DNA from: an uncultured Pirellula sp.
GTDB lineage: Bacteria; Planctomycetota; Planctomycetia; Pirellulales; Pirellulaceae
NCBI GenBank assembly: GCA_903820735.1
Contig: CAIJIZ010000174.1
Coordinates: 1-38,287, forward strand
DNA: 38,287 nt
Reading direction: 5' to 3'
In this document: piece after piece, positions 17,364-26,670 of the stretch
How the letters are laid out: each line of letters starts with the position of its first letter
How positions within the stretch are numbered: position 1 is the stretch's first letter
The notes under the pieces: generated by a model
Told to the model about the DNA's origin: nothing
The model's database searches: none
What the model saw: only the letters and a program-made list of their open reading frames with translations
Position numbers and translations under genes: made by a program

Positions 17364-18590
17364 TTACTGTGGCAAACGGCCTTCGTTAACGGCCGGCAAT
17401 GGCCCGTTCAAGGCTTTCATGAACTCAACCAAGTCCGCCTTATCTTGCGCGGTTAAATCAAGTTTTTTGATCTTGTCGCTCAAGTACGGATTCGCATGTC
17501 CACCCTTAGCATACCACTCAACCACTTCTTCCAACGTTTTTTGGCTTCCGTCGTGCATGTAAGGCCCGTTATGTTCGATATTTCGCAACGTCGGGGTCTT
17601 GAAGGCACCCTTGTCTTTTTCTTGCTTGGTCTGTTCGTAACGTCCCAAATCAGGCTTTGCTGCATCCATCCCTACGCCGAGGTTGTGGTACAACTCGTCG
17701 GTGAAGTTCGCGCCGACATGGCAAGCTGAGCAGTTGGACTTTGCACTGAAGAACAAGTCACGACCCCGTTTCGCCGACTCGCTCATCGGATTCTCATCGC
17801 TGGCTTTTTTAAGCGAGACGTATTTCTCATAATTCGCCGAATCGTCCTCTTTGAACTCTTCAAGGTCCTCTAACTGCTCTGCGAAAGCTTCCTCGAACTT
17901 CCTCAGCGGCTCATAGTGATCATATGGGCTTGAACCCGTAACAATCGTACGCTCAAAAGCCGCAATCGCTTTGCCTACATTGTCGATGTTCGGCGCCGCT
18001 CCAAAGACTTTCTCAAACTGCAATCGATACCCATCGTTTGCTGCCAAGAATTTCACGACCGCATCGTGCGTGTTTCCCATCTCTATCGGGTTCGCGATCG
18101 GCCCAACCGCCTGGGCTTCGAGACTATCTGCCCGGCCATCCCAAAACTGAGCCTTGCTCAAAATTCGGTTCATCGATGTTGGGGAGTTTCGCCCCCCAAG
18201 CTGACCCTTCACGCCCACGCCGAACTGCGTGTTCGCACCGTAACCTGCCGCAGGATGATGGCAATCCGCACAGCTAACCGTCGCATCTTTCGAAAGACGC
18301 TTGTCGAAATAAAGCTGCCGGCCCAGTTCGATCTTGGCTCGTGTGAGCGGGTTGTTCTCCGGGATGTAAATCGCCCCCTTGCCAGCAGAGAGACCTTCTG
18401 GCAACTCTACCGACAAAGTGTCGTGGTTGGCTGGATTGCTCAAATACTCCCGAATCGCGACTACATCCAGCGCACCGTTACCTGGAATTCCGGACGTCAA
18501 GCTTGCGTCTCCAAGCTTCACATTCTCGTCCGCATAAGCGACTGGGAAAGCACACAGTCCGAGTAAAACACTTCGAATCCAAAGTTTCAT
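17364..18590 (-). CDS. Di-haem cytochrome c peroxidase (CcpA/MauG family), secreted
   Basis: Signal peptide; two CXXCH sites (CADCHH, CSACH); LGRQLYFDKRLSKDATVSCADCHHP, FWDGRADSLEAQAVGPIANPIEMGN, FKTPTLRNIEHNGPYMHDGS. Confidence 0.93.
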   Translation of the reverse strand: MKLWIRSVLLGLCAFPVAYADENVKLGDASLTSGIPGNGALDVVAIREYLSNPANHDTLSVELPEGLSAGKGAIYIPENNPLTRAKIELGRQLYFDKRLSKDATVSCADCHHPAAGYGANTQFGVGVKGQLGGRNSPTSMNRILSKAQFWDGRADSLEAQAVGPIANPIEMGNTHDAVVKFLAANDGYRLQFEKVFGAAPNIDNVGKAIAAFERTIVTGSSPYDHYEPLRKFEEAFAEQLEDLEEFKEDDSANYEKYVSLKKASDENPMSESAKRGRDLFFSAKSNCSACHVGANFTDELYHNLGVGMDAAKPDLGRYEQTKQEKDKGAFKTPTLRNIEHNGPYMHDGSQKTLEEVVEWYAKGGHANPYLSDKIKKLDLTAQDKADLVEFMKALNGPLPAVNEGRLPQ

Positions 18591-18786
18591 CGTTACAACC
18601 TAATAATAGTGTGTGAAATCAAGGACGGACGGCACGTTCCTGCACTGGGCTATCCCCATCGTGCTCGCCTAGGCTACTCACTTTCGGAGAAATCCCGCCG
18701 ATCATCCACTGAACCAACGGAATTATAAAGCGAAGGCAATCGCTCGTGCACGAAACGGACATATTCCGAGTAAACCGCAAAGTTTT

Positions 18787-20034
18787 TCAGATTCGAACAA
18801 AAATTTTCTGCCTGTAAAGCCAATATAAAATCAACCAGAACACCGTCAAAACCAATCCGCCGTAAACCAGCGTTTCCACCGGCTGAGGAATGACTCGTTC
18901 GATCAACCAATCGAAATGTCGGCGGAAAGCGAGTTTCGTCCACTCTTCCATCGTCCAACTCATGGTGTAAGCCACAATCGAATTCGCACCGATCACACGG
19001 AAGAAGAAAGCCCAACGCGTTGCATTCCCGAAATCGCAAATCAGATACAGTAAAAACAACCAAGCGAAGCACAGCCCGCCGCTCCAAAGGGTCCACGTCG
19101 GCGTCCAGATCCGTTTGACGATAGGACACACTCCCAGAGCTTCCAAACCCCATGCAATCGACAAGCAAAAGACCGTTGCAGCGGCAAAGTAAGCGAAACG
19201 TCGCTTAAGGGTCCAATCCGCACGAAGCCACTCTCCGGCCAATAACCCCAACAGCATGGTTGCCAGAGTTGGGATAAAACTTAGGGTGCAGTAACCGCCG
19301 GATGAGTAAGCAAACGGTTCTTCACGAAAGAACAAATTCATCCACCAAACGTCAAATGCCCAAGCTGCATTGCTGTTTTTGTTCCAATGCGCCCCGAACC
19401 CTTCTTCGTGATGGGGCCAATTCGCTGGTACCCCCACCGATGCATAATCGAAGTCGGGTGAAGGGAGAGGACTCAATGCGAAAAACGCCCAATAACCCAC
19501 AAGTATCGCGCCAGCCCCTAAAGCAGACACGTACCATTTGCGACCTGCGAATAAGAACAAAAACGTGTACCCAAGCCCAATCTGGGTCAACGTGTCATCA
19601 AACGTAAAGTTTGTGTACATCTTTCCAAGACTACGCAAGAAAATCCCGAAGAAGACCAGGATTAAACTGCGGCCGATCGCGTGCATCAACATCGCACCAT
19701 ACGATTGGCCTTGCTCACTGCGTTTCGCAAACGAAAACGCTAAGGCCGCACCTACCAAGAACGAAAAGCCAGGTTGGATCAAGTCATGTAACGAGCAACC
19801 TCGCCAAGCCACATGCGATGTGTGAAAGACGATCGTATCGAGCAGGTTTTGCACGGTCGAAGACAATCGCCCGCGGTATCGCACTAAGCCGCTCCAGTGC
19901 AAGACCTCTGCAAGCATCAAAAACATCACCATGCCCCGATACACGTCGATACTCACGCAACGGCGAGAGGGTGGCTTGGTTGCTGCAAGATCGCGCAAGT
20001 CGACCGTCGAGGATTCCGCTGTGGTGCTCGTCAT
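18787..20034 (-). CDS. DUF5009 / heparan-alpha-glucosaminide N-acetyltransferase-like membrane acyltransferase
   Basis: RRCVSIDVYRGMVMFLMLAEVLHW near the N-terminus (SxDxxRG motif), GCSLHDLIQPGFSFLVGAALAFS, about 10 hydrophobic segments. Start placed at MTSTTAESS (20034). Confidence 0.78.
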   Translation of the reverse strand: MTSTTAESSTVDLRDLAATKPPSRRCVSIDVYRGMVMFLMLAEVLHWSGLVRYRGRLSSTVQNLLDTIVFHTSHVAWRGCSLHDLIQPGFSFLVGAALAFSFAKRSEQGQSYGAMLMHAIGRSLILVFFGIFLRSLGKMYTNFTFDDTLTQIGLGYTFLFLFAGRKWYVSALGAGAILVGYWAFFALSPLPSPDFDYASVGVPANWPHHEEGFGAHWNKNSNAAWAFDVWWMNLFFREEPFAYSSGGYCTLSFIPTLATMLLGLLAGEWLRADWTLKRRFAYFAAATVFCLSIAWGLEALGVCPIVKRIWTPTWTLWSGGLCFAWLFLLYLICDFGNATRWAFFFRVIGANSIVAYTMSWTMEEWTKLAFRRHFDWLIERVIPQPVETLVYGGLVLTVFWLILYWLYRQKIFVRI

Positions 20035-20042
20035 GGATAGTT

Positions 20043-20384
20043 TTATCTGTCGCGAAAGGTTGGTGAGATGAAGTCGATCAGCGGGCTGCCCGCCACCAAT
20101 AGAAACCCGAACAACCAAGGGACGTTATCCCAAAGCCCAGGAGGTAACAACAACGCAGCCGATAGTAACCCGAAAGCCGCCATCAAAAAGAATTCTGGTC
20201 GCATCGGACGCTGCCAAGCGGAAAACCAAAGCAATACCACCCAGAACGCCATCACCAAACCCACAGTTCCCATCGCCATCCATGCAAAGAGGATCAACAG
20301 GACTAAGTGGATCAGGTAATAGTACGTCAGTCGGAAGGAGAACCAACTCACGACGAGTTTAAGCAGGTTGTTTAAAGTTTTCAT
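20043..20384 (-). CDS. Small membrane protein of unknown function
   Basis: Hydrophobic ORF, start MKTLNNLLKLVV at 20384; ends 8 nt before the downstream acyltransferase start. Confidence 0.5.
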   Translation of the reverse strand: MKTLNNLLKLVVSWFSFRLTYYYLIHLVLLILFAWMAMGTVGLVMAFWVVLLWFSAWQRPMRPEFFLMAAFGLLSAALLLPPGLWDNVPWLFGFLLVAGSPLIDFISPTFRDR

Positions 20385-20397
20385 GCTGACGAGGATT

Positions 20398-21105
20398 CTA
20401 ACCCAATTTCCCTTGGAGTTCGAGTTCCAACAACAGCTTCTTGACCTCGATACCACCGGCAAAACCGACCATGGAACCATCGCTACCGACCACTCGATGA
20501 CATGGAACAACAATTCCCAAGGGATTTCGATTCAAGGCTCCACCCACCGCCCGAGCCCCCTTCGGCATTCCAAGTCGTTTCGCGAGCCGTCCGTAAGTCG
20601 TTGTTTGGCCGTAGGGTATCTCCATCAAAGCCATCCATACCGAATTTTGAAACTCCGTACCGGTGAATTTCAGGGGCAAATCAAACTCCCGCAATCGGCC
20701 TTGTGAATAAGCCGTCAATTGATCGACTGTCTTCTCAATCAAACGCAGCAACTCGGTATCCCCGGTTGGCACCCCCAGCGTCGGAGCTTCCACACCGACA
20801 AGCGGCCTATCGACTTGAACCCACGCGTTGGAATCCCACGGATGATCCTTCCACTCACCCCGATGCCCTCTTGTTCGACTCCCCAAAACAGCCCCCTTCC
20901 ATCCTCCTACATGAGCAGCCACCTCATGCTCAAGATGGACTTCATGCTCAAGATGGACTTCGACCAAAGCCAACTCCTCTTGGCTGACGACAAACTGAAA
21001 CCGCCCCAATCTCGATCGAAAGGAAACAGCAAAAAAGAACGTATCGATTCCAGCATCGCTGTGCCACTTGCGACCTTGCATTCGTACGCTTTGCGGATCG
21101 ATCAT
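20398..21105 (-). CDS. Methylated-DNA--[protein]-cysteine S-methyltransferase (Ogt/MGMT)
   Basis: FQNSVWMALMEIPYGQTTTYGRLAKRLGMPKGARAVGGALNRNPLGIVVPCHRVVGSDGSMVGFAGGIEVKKLLLELE, active site PCHRVV. Confidence 0.95.
   Translation of the reverse strand: MIDPQSVRMQGRKWHSDAGIDTFFFAVSFRSRLGRFQFVVSQEELALVEVHLEHEVHLEHEVAAHVGGWKGAVLGSRTRGHRGEWKDHPWDSNAWVQVDRPLVGVEAPTLGVPTGDTELLRLIEKTVDQLTAYSQGRLREFDLPLKFTGTEFQNSVWMALMEIPYGQTTTYGRLAKRLGMPKGARAVGGALNRNPLGIVVPCHRVVGSDGSMVGFAGGIEVKKLLLELELQGKLG
20924..20959. repeat. Two perfect copies of 18-bp tcatgctcaagatggact inside the alkyltransferase gene (encodes HLEHEV x2)
   Basis: Direct reading. Confidence 0.97.
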
Positions 21106-21182
21106 GATCTCAACCTCGCCCTATCATTTGCTTGCCTCGAAAGACACTCGTCTCACCGTAATCAACCCGCGGCTACCTCTCT

Positions 21183-21220
21183 AGTACGCTGCTACCACTG
21201 AAGTACGCTGCTACCACTGA
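21183..21220. repeat. Two perfect copies of 19-bp agtacgctgctaccactga (partial third)
   Basis: Direct reading; overlaps the 3' end of the 21211-22248 gene. Confidence 0.97.
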
Positions 21221-22248
21221 GGCACGCTGTACAAAACAACCCAATAAAATGCACCAATGAACGCGATAAGAGTTGCCAACCACCAAACGATTCGAAACGC
21301 GCTCCGGGGATTGGGGGAAACCATCGCAATGAGAAGATCAAGAAGCACATGAACGGTTGGCAAAAAACATAGCAACAGTAAAAACCAAATTGGTAATGGG
21401 CTCCAAGAATACACTTGAGAAACGCTCAAGAACGCTACTGAGGCGAAGCCAAGAGCATGGACGTGACTGATTAGAGGATGACCACTCCTGGAATCTTCCC
21501 GAGCACCTGTCATGGTCGCGATCAACGCTGTGACTCCACCTAAAGAAGCTAACACCAAAGCCCACTCACCCAACGATGCGTAGCCTTGCAATATGCACAC
21601 AGCGATGCAACCGAACTGAACGACAAGCGTCCAAAGAAACCTACCGCCACCGTTCTTGTGCAAGCTACAAGATACAGCAAAGCCATTGATAGACGTTGCA
21701 GCGAGAATCAACCATGGCGACCAAAAAATCATCGATGCTTTGTCTTCGTACCCAGCACCGCGGGGAAAAAGTATGTAAGCCATCGCGTACACAGCCATCG
21801 CGAACACAGCGATCGCTCCAATCGCTGCTAAAATTCCCCCCTGGCCAATTACTTTGCTACCGAGCGACTCGGGCTGTGGGCTGAGGGATTTGAATCGATT
21901 CCGCCAGATTACCCCGAAACACCAAGGGAATAAAAATCTGGACACCAAAAAAACTACTGGAAACACCCAGAGCATCCGCATCCAAGGTTCCTTCGGGGAC
22001 GAAACCAGAATTTCTCGGAGCCATCCGATAGAGCCACTTGCCGAACTGTTGGCGAATTCCGAAATCGCAAGCCCAAAAACAAACAAAGCGCCCCCGAAAA
22101 AGACTCCAACTCCTCGCGTCCTGAGTGTCAGCCATACCGCCAGGACCCCGAGCAGTACTGGTAGCAATACCCGCACGACTCCTACCTTTGCTTCGAATCC
22201 AATATCCATCCTGACACTTTCCCCAGCTACAGTTCCCAAGAACCACAA
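21211..22248 (-). CDS. Multi-pass membrane protein of unknown function (start possibly MDIGFEAK at 22209)
   Basis: Long hydrophobic ORF with about 9-10 predicted TM segments; no motif recognised. Confidence 0.6.
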   Translation of the reverse strand: MWFLGTVAGESVRMDIGFEAKVGVVRVLLPVLLGVLAVWLTLRTRGVGVFFGGALFVFGLAISEFANSSASGSIGWLREILVSSPKEPWMRMLWVFPVVFLVSRFLFPWCFGVIWRNRFKSLSPQPESLGSKVIGQGGILAAIGAIAVFAMAVYAMAYILFPRGAGYEDKASMIFWSPWLILAATSINGFAVSCSLHKNGGGRFLWTLVVQFGCIAVCILQGYASLGEWALVLASLGGVTALIATMTGAREDSRSGHPLISHVHALGFASVAFLSVSQVYSWSPLPIWFLLLLCFLPTVHVLLDLLIAMVSPNPRSAFRIVWWLATLIAFIGAFYWVVLYSVPQW

Positions 22249-22298
22249 TTCATAATCGATTTATAATCGTTTCAAACTCGCACCGACTCTCGGTAGCC

Positions 22299-22940
22299 TT
22301 GCAAGTCATGAGCTTCCCGACTCGCAAGAAGCGAAACATGAGTTATAGTAAGCATACATCAGACGTTAGTATGCAAGGACGAAGCCTTGAAATTGCTTTG
22401 AGAATGAACGAGCCCGACCAAACCGCCGACAATCCGAAACTGGCTCAGCACGAGCCACTTGAAGCGGTTCAAGTGTCGATGACACCCTTAGCACGCTACG
22501 AGGAATTCCTGCAGTCAAAGGGACTGCGAAACACTTCCCAGAAAAAATTCCTGCTCGAACAAGTCTTCAATCGCCACGAGCATTTCGACGCAGATTTGTT
22601 GATCGACCAGCTTCCTCCCAAAGGCTCTCCGAACTACGTTTCGCGACCAACTGTCTACCGAACTCTTAAAGAATTTGTAGACGCCGGATTGCTGCACCGC
22701 TTCGAACTCGAAGGCCGCAGCATGTACGAGCTGAACTACGGTTACCCCGAGCACGATCACCTCTACTGCACGAAATGCAGGAAACTTATCGAATTTACAA
22801 GCGATGAGATCATCCGTATCCGCGACCAAGTAGCCAGGTCCCACCGATTCCGTGTGCGAGATCACAGGTTTATCATCCAAGGAACCTGCGACGAGTGCGC
22901 CAAGAAACGCACCTTCTCTCGACGCCAAGACCGCGTCTGA
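22299..22940 (+). CDS. Fur-family transcriptional regulator (start uncertain; tool start is TTG, internal ATGs available)
   Basis: SRPTVYRTLKEFVDAGLLHRFELEGRSMYEL winged helix; HDHLYCTKCRKLIEF and CDECAKK metal-binding cysteines. Confidence 0.9.
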   Translation: MQVMSFPTRKKRNMSYSKHTSDVSMQGRSLEIALRMNEPDQTADNPKLAQHEPLEAVQVSMTPLARYEEFLQSKGLRNTSQKKFLLEQVFNRHEHFDADLLIDQLPPKGSPNYVSRPTVYRTLKEFVDAGLLHRFELEGRSMYELNYGYPEHDHLYCTKCRKLIEFTSDEIIRIRDQVARSHRFRVRDHRFIIQGTCDECAKKRTFSRRQDRV

Positions 22941-23170
22941 AGATACCCGCTTTGTAACCAAAAGTGGGGCTCCCCCCCCCTCGTTCTTCTCTACGGACGG
23001 GGTTGTATCTGTCTAACCAGCCCCCGCGTATCCAGAAAAAATTACCTTTTCCTAACGTTCCGGATGGTCGTTTTGTAATTTAAAGACCTAGTCCGGTTGA
23101 CGCAAAATCTTAATATTGTTATCTAAAGGCATGTTCTTTTCCCTTTTCACGCGCCCACTGGAGCAAATTC

Positions 23171-24280
23171 ATGCATAAGAAGTTATCGCGTGGTTTCACG
23201 CTTGTCGAACTATTGGTGGTCATCGCCATCATCGGAATTTTAGTTGGATTGCTTTTGCCTGCGGTTCAAGCCGCGCGCGAAGCGGCTCGCCGCATGCAAT
23301 GCGGCAACAATATGCGTCAGCAAGCCCTCGGGGTGCTGAACTACGAGTCCGCCTTCAAAAAACTCCCCTCCATGCAAGCCGGTAACGGCAACGTAGTGCA
23401 AACGCAACAACGTTTCTGCATGAGCGGTTGGTGGGCAATTCTCCCCTACGTCGAAGGCCAATCGCTATTCGACCAAATTAATAGCCTCAACGGCGGATTC
23501 GGACTTGAGCCCTGGAACGGCAATGCAGCATATCGCCGTCGCGTTGCGTGGTTGGAGTGCCCAAGCGACTCTGGCGATGCAGAACCAGTGGATGCAAACC
23601 GAAATCGCGGCCTTACCAGCTACGCATTCTGCGTTGGAGATAACCTTGCACAATCGCAACTTACTCCCCCTGGTGTAGAAGAACGAAACAACCTAGCTCT
23701 CGCCCTGCGAAAACTGCCAATCTACAACCGCGGTATGTTCGGTCGCGCTTCGTATCACCCACTTGGAACCGTACGTGACGGATTGAGCAACACCATTATG
23801 CTCGCCGAACGTCAACGCCCTCGTATCGTCAACTCGAAAGGCTCCGTTGTATTGATCGCCGCTGACCCAGCAACCTATGCTCCACTGAGCTGCAAAGCTC
23901 AATTGATTAACGGCCAATCCTACATCAATCCAGCCCTTATCTTCACCGGGGATACGCTTCCTGGCTATCGCGCTTGGGCCGGCAACGCCTACTTCAACGC
24001 TGTCTCCACCATCCTCCCACCGAACAACGCAGTGTGCATGATCGGAACCGGTTCCGTATCTCCTCACTGGTTCGCTGGAATCTGGACCCCGACAAGCGAA
24101 CACACCGGCGGTGTTCAAGTCGCTTTCGGAGACGGATCGATTCGCTTCCTCAACGACAATATCGACTCCGGAAACCTAGCTTCCGTTGCTCCTACGCTCA
24201 ACAGTAGCGGAAGCCCATACGGCGTTTGGGGTGCACTTGGCTCGAAGAACGGTGGAGAAACTCCTGTCGAATTCGAGTAA
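23171..24280 (+). CDS. DUF1559 domain protein with type IV prepilin-like N-terminus
   Basis: RGFTLVELLVVIAIIGILVGLLLPAVQAAREAARRMQCGNNMRQQALGVLNYES; C-terminal HTGGVQVAFGDGSIRFLND. Confidence 0.95.
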   Translation: MHKKLSRGFTLVELLVVIAIIGILVGLLLPAVQAAREAARRMQCGNNMRQQALGVLNYESAFKKLPSMQAGNGNVVQTQQRFCMSGWWAILPYVEGQSLFDQINSLNGGFGLEPWNGNAAYRRRVAWLECPSDSGDAEPVDANRNRGLTSYAFCVGDNLAQSQLTPPGVEERNNLALALRKLPIYNRGMFGRASYHPLGTVRDGLSNTIMLAERQRPRIVNSKGSVVLIAADPATYAPLSCKAQLINGQSYINPALIFTGDTLPGYRAWAGNAYFNAVSTILPPNNAVCMIGTGSVSPHWFAGIWTPTSEHTGGVQVAFGDGSIRFLNDNIDSGNLASVAPTLNSSGSPYGVWGALGSKNGGETPVEFE

Positions 24281-24310
24281 TTTCAGAACGCAATAGAAAT
24301 GTTCAATCCA

Positions 24311-24343
24311 ACGGGGCGCATGGTCATCATGTGCCCCGTTTTC
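24311..24343 (+). terminator. Intrinsic terminator downstream of DUF1559 gene
   Basis: acggggcgcatg-gtcat-catgtgccccgt followed by TTTT; 12-bp stem with one G.U pair. Confidence 0.75.
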
Positions 24344-24421
24344 CTTCGTCGATGCTAAAAAAAATCAACGCATCGCGAAACGATAACAAACACGAAACCT
24401 AACACACCACCAACCTCATCA

Positions 24422-24877
24422 ATGCAAACCATGAAGAACCGACTCCTTTCCACACTGATCCTCTGCCTTCCACTCCTAGCCATCACAACAACCTCAGGGT
24501 GCGGTGGCAGAAGCCTTCCAAAAACCGTTCCAGCCGAAGGTGTCGTAACACTCGATGGGAATCCAGTGGCCGACGCCACCCTTACCTTCATCTCCGAGTC
24601 ACACATCTACCACTCGACTGGTAACACCAACGCGGAAGGCAAATTCGCAATGCGTGCCTTCCCAGAGAAAACCGGAGCGGTACCAGGAAGCTATAAAGTT
24701 GAGATTTCGAAATCGGTTCAAGGCACCGCATCGAGCACCAACCCAGATGAACCGGTAACTCTCAACCTTCGCAACGAACTTCCTGGCAAATACGCAAGTA
24801 TGGTCACCTCAGGACTCACCGCCAGCGTCTCGGAAGAAGGCTCCAAGGATATGAAATTCGAGCTTAGCTCGAAGTAA
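24422..24877 (+). CDS. Small lipoprotein with carboxypeptidase-regulatory-like/transthyretin-like fold
   Basis: Lipobox-like TTTSGCGG after hydrophobic signal; EGVVTLDGNPVADATLTFISES...GKFAMRAF...PGSYKVEISK. Confidence 0.75.
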   Translation: MQTMKNRLLSTLILCLPLLAITTTSGCGGRSLPKTVPAEGVVTLDGNPVADATLTFISESHIYHSTGNTNAEGKFAMRAFPEKTGAVPGSYKVEISKSVQGTASSTNPDEPVTLNLRNELPGKYASMVTSGLTASVSEEGSKDMKFELSSK

Positions 24878-24965
24878 ATTCGCACCGAGAACTTGCCAAC
24901 TGGTAAAGGTAAGCAAGTTGCTCAAATCGCTGCCGGTTGCACCTCCGGCATTAGGTCTCTGCGTA

Positions 24966-24989
24966 AGATGGGGCTCCGACCCCGTCTTT
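24966..24989 (+). terminator. Candidate intrinsic terminator downstream of lipoprotein gene
   Basis: agatgggg-ctccga-ccccgtct followed by TT. Confidence 0.5.
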
Positions 24990-25070
24990 GGAAATCACCG
25001 TATCCCGCCCCCCTGACCACAGGGCTTGTTGATTTGTCTCAGGCTACCGCCCCAGAAATGCCACAACGCA

Positions 25071-25871
25071 TTAACGGACCACATTTAGGGACCGCTGTCG
25101 GTACGCTTCGTAAAGTATCAATGTACCGGCCATCGCTACATTCAATGACTCTACCCCCCGAACCATCGGAATGGAAATCGCCCTATCGGCTTTCGCAATG
25201 AACTCTCTGCGAACACCACCCCCCTCATTGCCGACCACCAGTAACGTAGGCTTGGTCAAGTCAGCCTTCCAATACGATTCACCTTCCATGCTTGCCACCA
25301 AAACTTGGACTTTTGCCCCCTTCGCCGAATCGATCATTCGCGATAAATCAACACGCCTCGGCGGCCGTCGAAACCACTGACCTGCTGTACTGCGCAGTAG
25401 TTTTGGCTGCATGGGATGAACGGAATCCCCACTCAAGAACAATCCGTCTCCCCCTACCGCCACAATCGAACGCAACAACGTCCCGACATTCCCCGGGTCT
25501 TGGACCGCGTCGGTAGCAACCCCCAAAAACGCAGCCGAATCAAAACTGAAATCCCCAATCGCCGAAGCATCCACGCCGACAATCCCCGCTACACCATCGG
25601 GATGCTCAGTCGTCACCGCCTGTGCTAACCATGACTCCGGAACCATGTAACAAGCGCCAACATTCTCCGAAAGCATTCGGTAATGCCGGCCAAACCAAGC
25701 TTCGGTGCAACAAATTGTTTCAACCGACCAACCACATGCAATCGCTTCGCTTATCGCATGCGTTCCCTCCACGAGAAAGCAATTCTGCTCCTTCGCTACG
25801 CGATGCAATCTCTTGAGTCGCTTCAGCAACGGATGGCTTAAACTATGGATTGCTTGAGGTCTCACCCTCAC
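25071..25871 (-). CDS. SpoU/TrmH-family RNA 2'-O-methyltransferase
   Basis: DAVQDPGNVGTLLRSIVAVGGDGLFL, VVGNEGGGVRREFIAKADRAISIPMVRGVESLNVAMAGTLILYEAYRQR. GTG start at 25871 uncertain. Confidence 0.93.
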   Translation of the reverse strand: MRVRPQAIHSLSHPLLKRLKRLHRVAKEQNCFLVEGTHAISEAIACGWSVETICCTEAWFGRHYRMLSENVGACYMVPESWLAQAVTTEHPDGVAGIVGVDASAIGDFSFDSAAFLGVATDAVQDPGNVGTLLRSIVAVGGDGLFLSGDSVHPMQPKLLRSTAGQWFRRPPRRVDLSRMIDSAKGAKVQVLVASMEGESYWKADLTKPTLLVVGNEGGGVRREFIAKADRAISIPMVRGVESLNVAMAGTLILYEAYRQRSLNVVR

Positions 25872-26670
25872 CCCCGGTCTTGCGCCCCACCGCTAAAAGC
25901 TCTTCTATGTGCTTGACCAACAATTCACGCTCTTCTTCGTCTTGCCAAACATAAGACCCAACTAAATCGCCCTGCGCATCGACCAAACAAAAACGGTCTG
26001 GATGCCCCCTGCGTTCAACCCCTGGCAAGAAGAACATTTCGGTTCCAACTCGGATGATATCATCGAGCTTTCCTGTCAAAAACAACCACTGCTTGGGATC
26101 CGCATTAAAGCTATCTGCATACTTTGCTAAAACTTCCGGCGTATCCACCTCCGGATCCACCGAGATACTCACCAAACGAATCGGCTGTCCTTTGAATTTA
26201 CCTTGAAGCAACCGCATCTCACTACTCTGTCTCTTGCAAGTACCAGGACAGGTAGAGAAAAAGAAACAGACAACATACGGCTGACCCTTGAGCTCCTCGG
26301 ATCGCACCATAGCACCGCTTCGCTCCATCAATTCAAAAGCTCGCGTCCAATTCGGCTCTTGCTTTGCCGCATCTCTAAGCTGCGCTAACTGCCGACGATT
26401 ACCGGGATCTCTCTCCTGGATCACCTCGGATCCTTCCCCCTGCGCATCTTCCTCGTTTCGCGCTACAGCCCCCCCGCTTTGCTCACCTGATCCGTGCCCC
26501 CCAGGTCCGTGCAACAAAATCCCCATCGATTCCTCGGACTGATTCTCCTCGACCGGTTGCTTCCATAAAGACTTACGAATCGAATGCGTTGCCAATGCGG
26601 CAATTGTCCCAAGGACTAACCCCAAGGCGATTCCAAGAAACCGAAAGCCCCTTTGATTTACATTAAGCAT
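25843..26670 (-). CDS. SCO1/SenC family copper chaperone-like protein
   Basis: CFFFSTCPGTCKRQSSEMRLLQ (CXXXC), IRLVSISVDPEVDTPEVLAKYADSF, WLFLTGKLDDI. Start placed at MLNVNQRG. Confidence 0.88.
   Translation of the reverse strand: MLNVNQRGFRFLGIALGLVLGTIAALATHSIRKSLWKQPVEENQSEESMGILLHGPGGHGSGEQSGGAVARNEEDAQGEGSEVIQERDPGNRRQLAQLRDAAKQEPNWTRAFELMERSGAMVRSEELKGQPYVVCFFFSTCPGTCKRQSSEMRLLQGKFKGQPIRLVSISVDPEVDTPEVLAKYADSFNADPKQWLFLTGKLDDIIRVGTEMFFLPGVERRGHPDRFCLVDAQGDLVGSYVWQDEEERELLVKHIEELLAVGRKTGGEGETSSNP

Noticed and set aside
22972-22980. C9 homopolymer after the Fur-family gene (possible phase-variable tract)
   Set aside because: Intergenic, after the stop codon and ~190 bp before the next gene; could be sequencing noise or a terminator-like element, with no evidence for switching.
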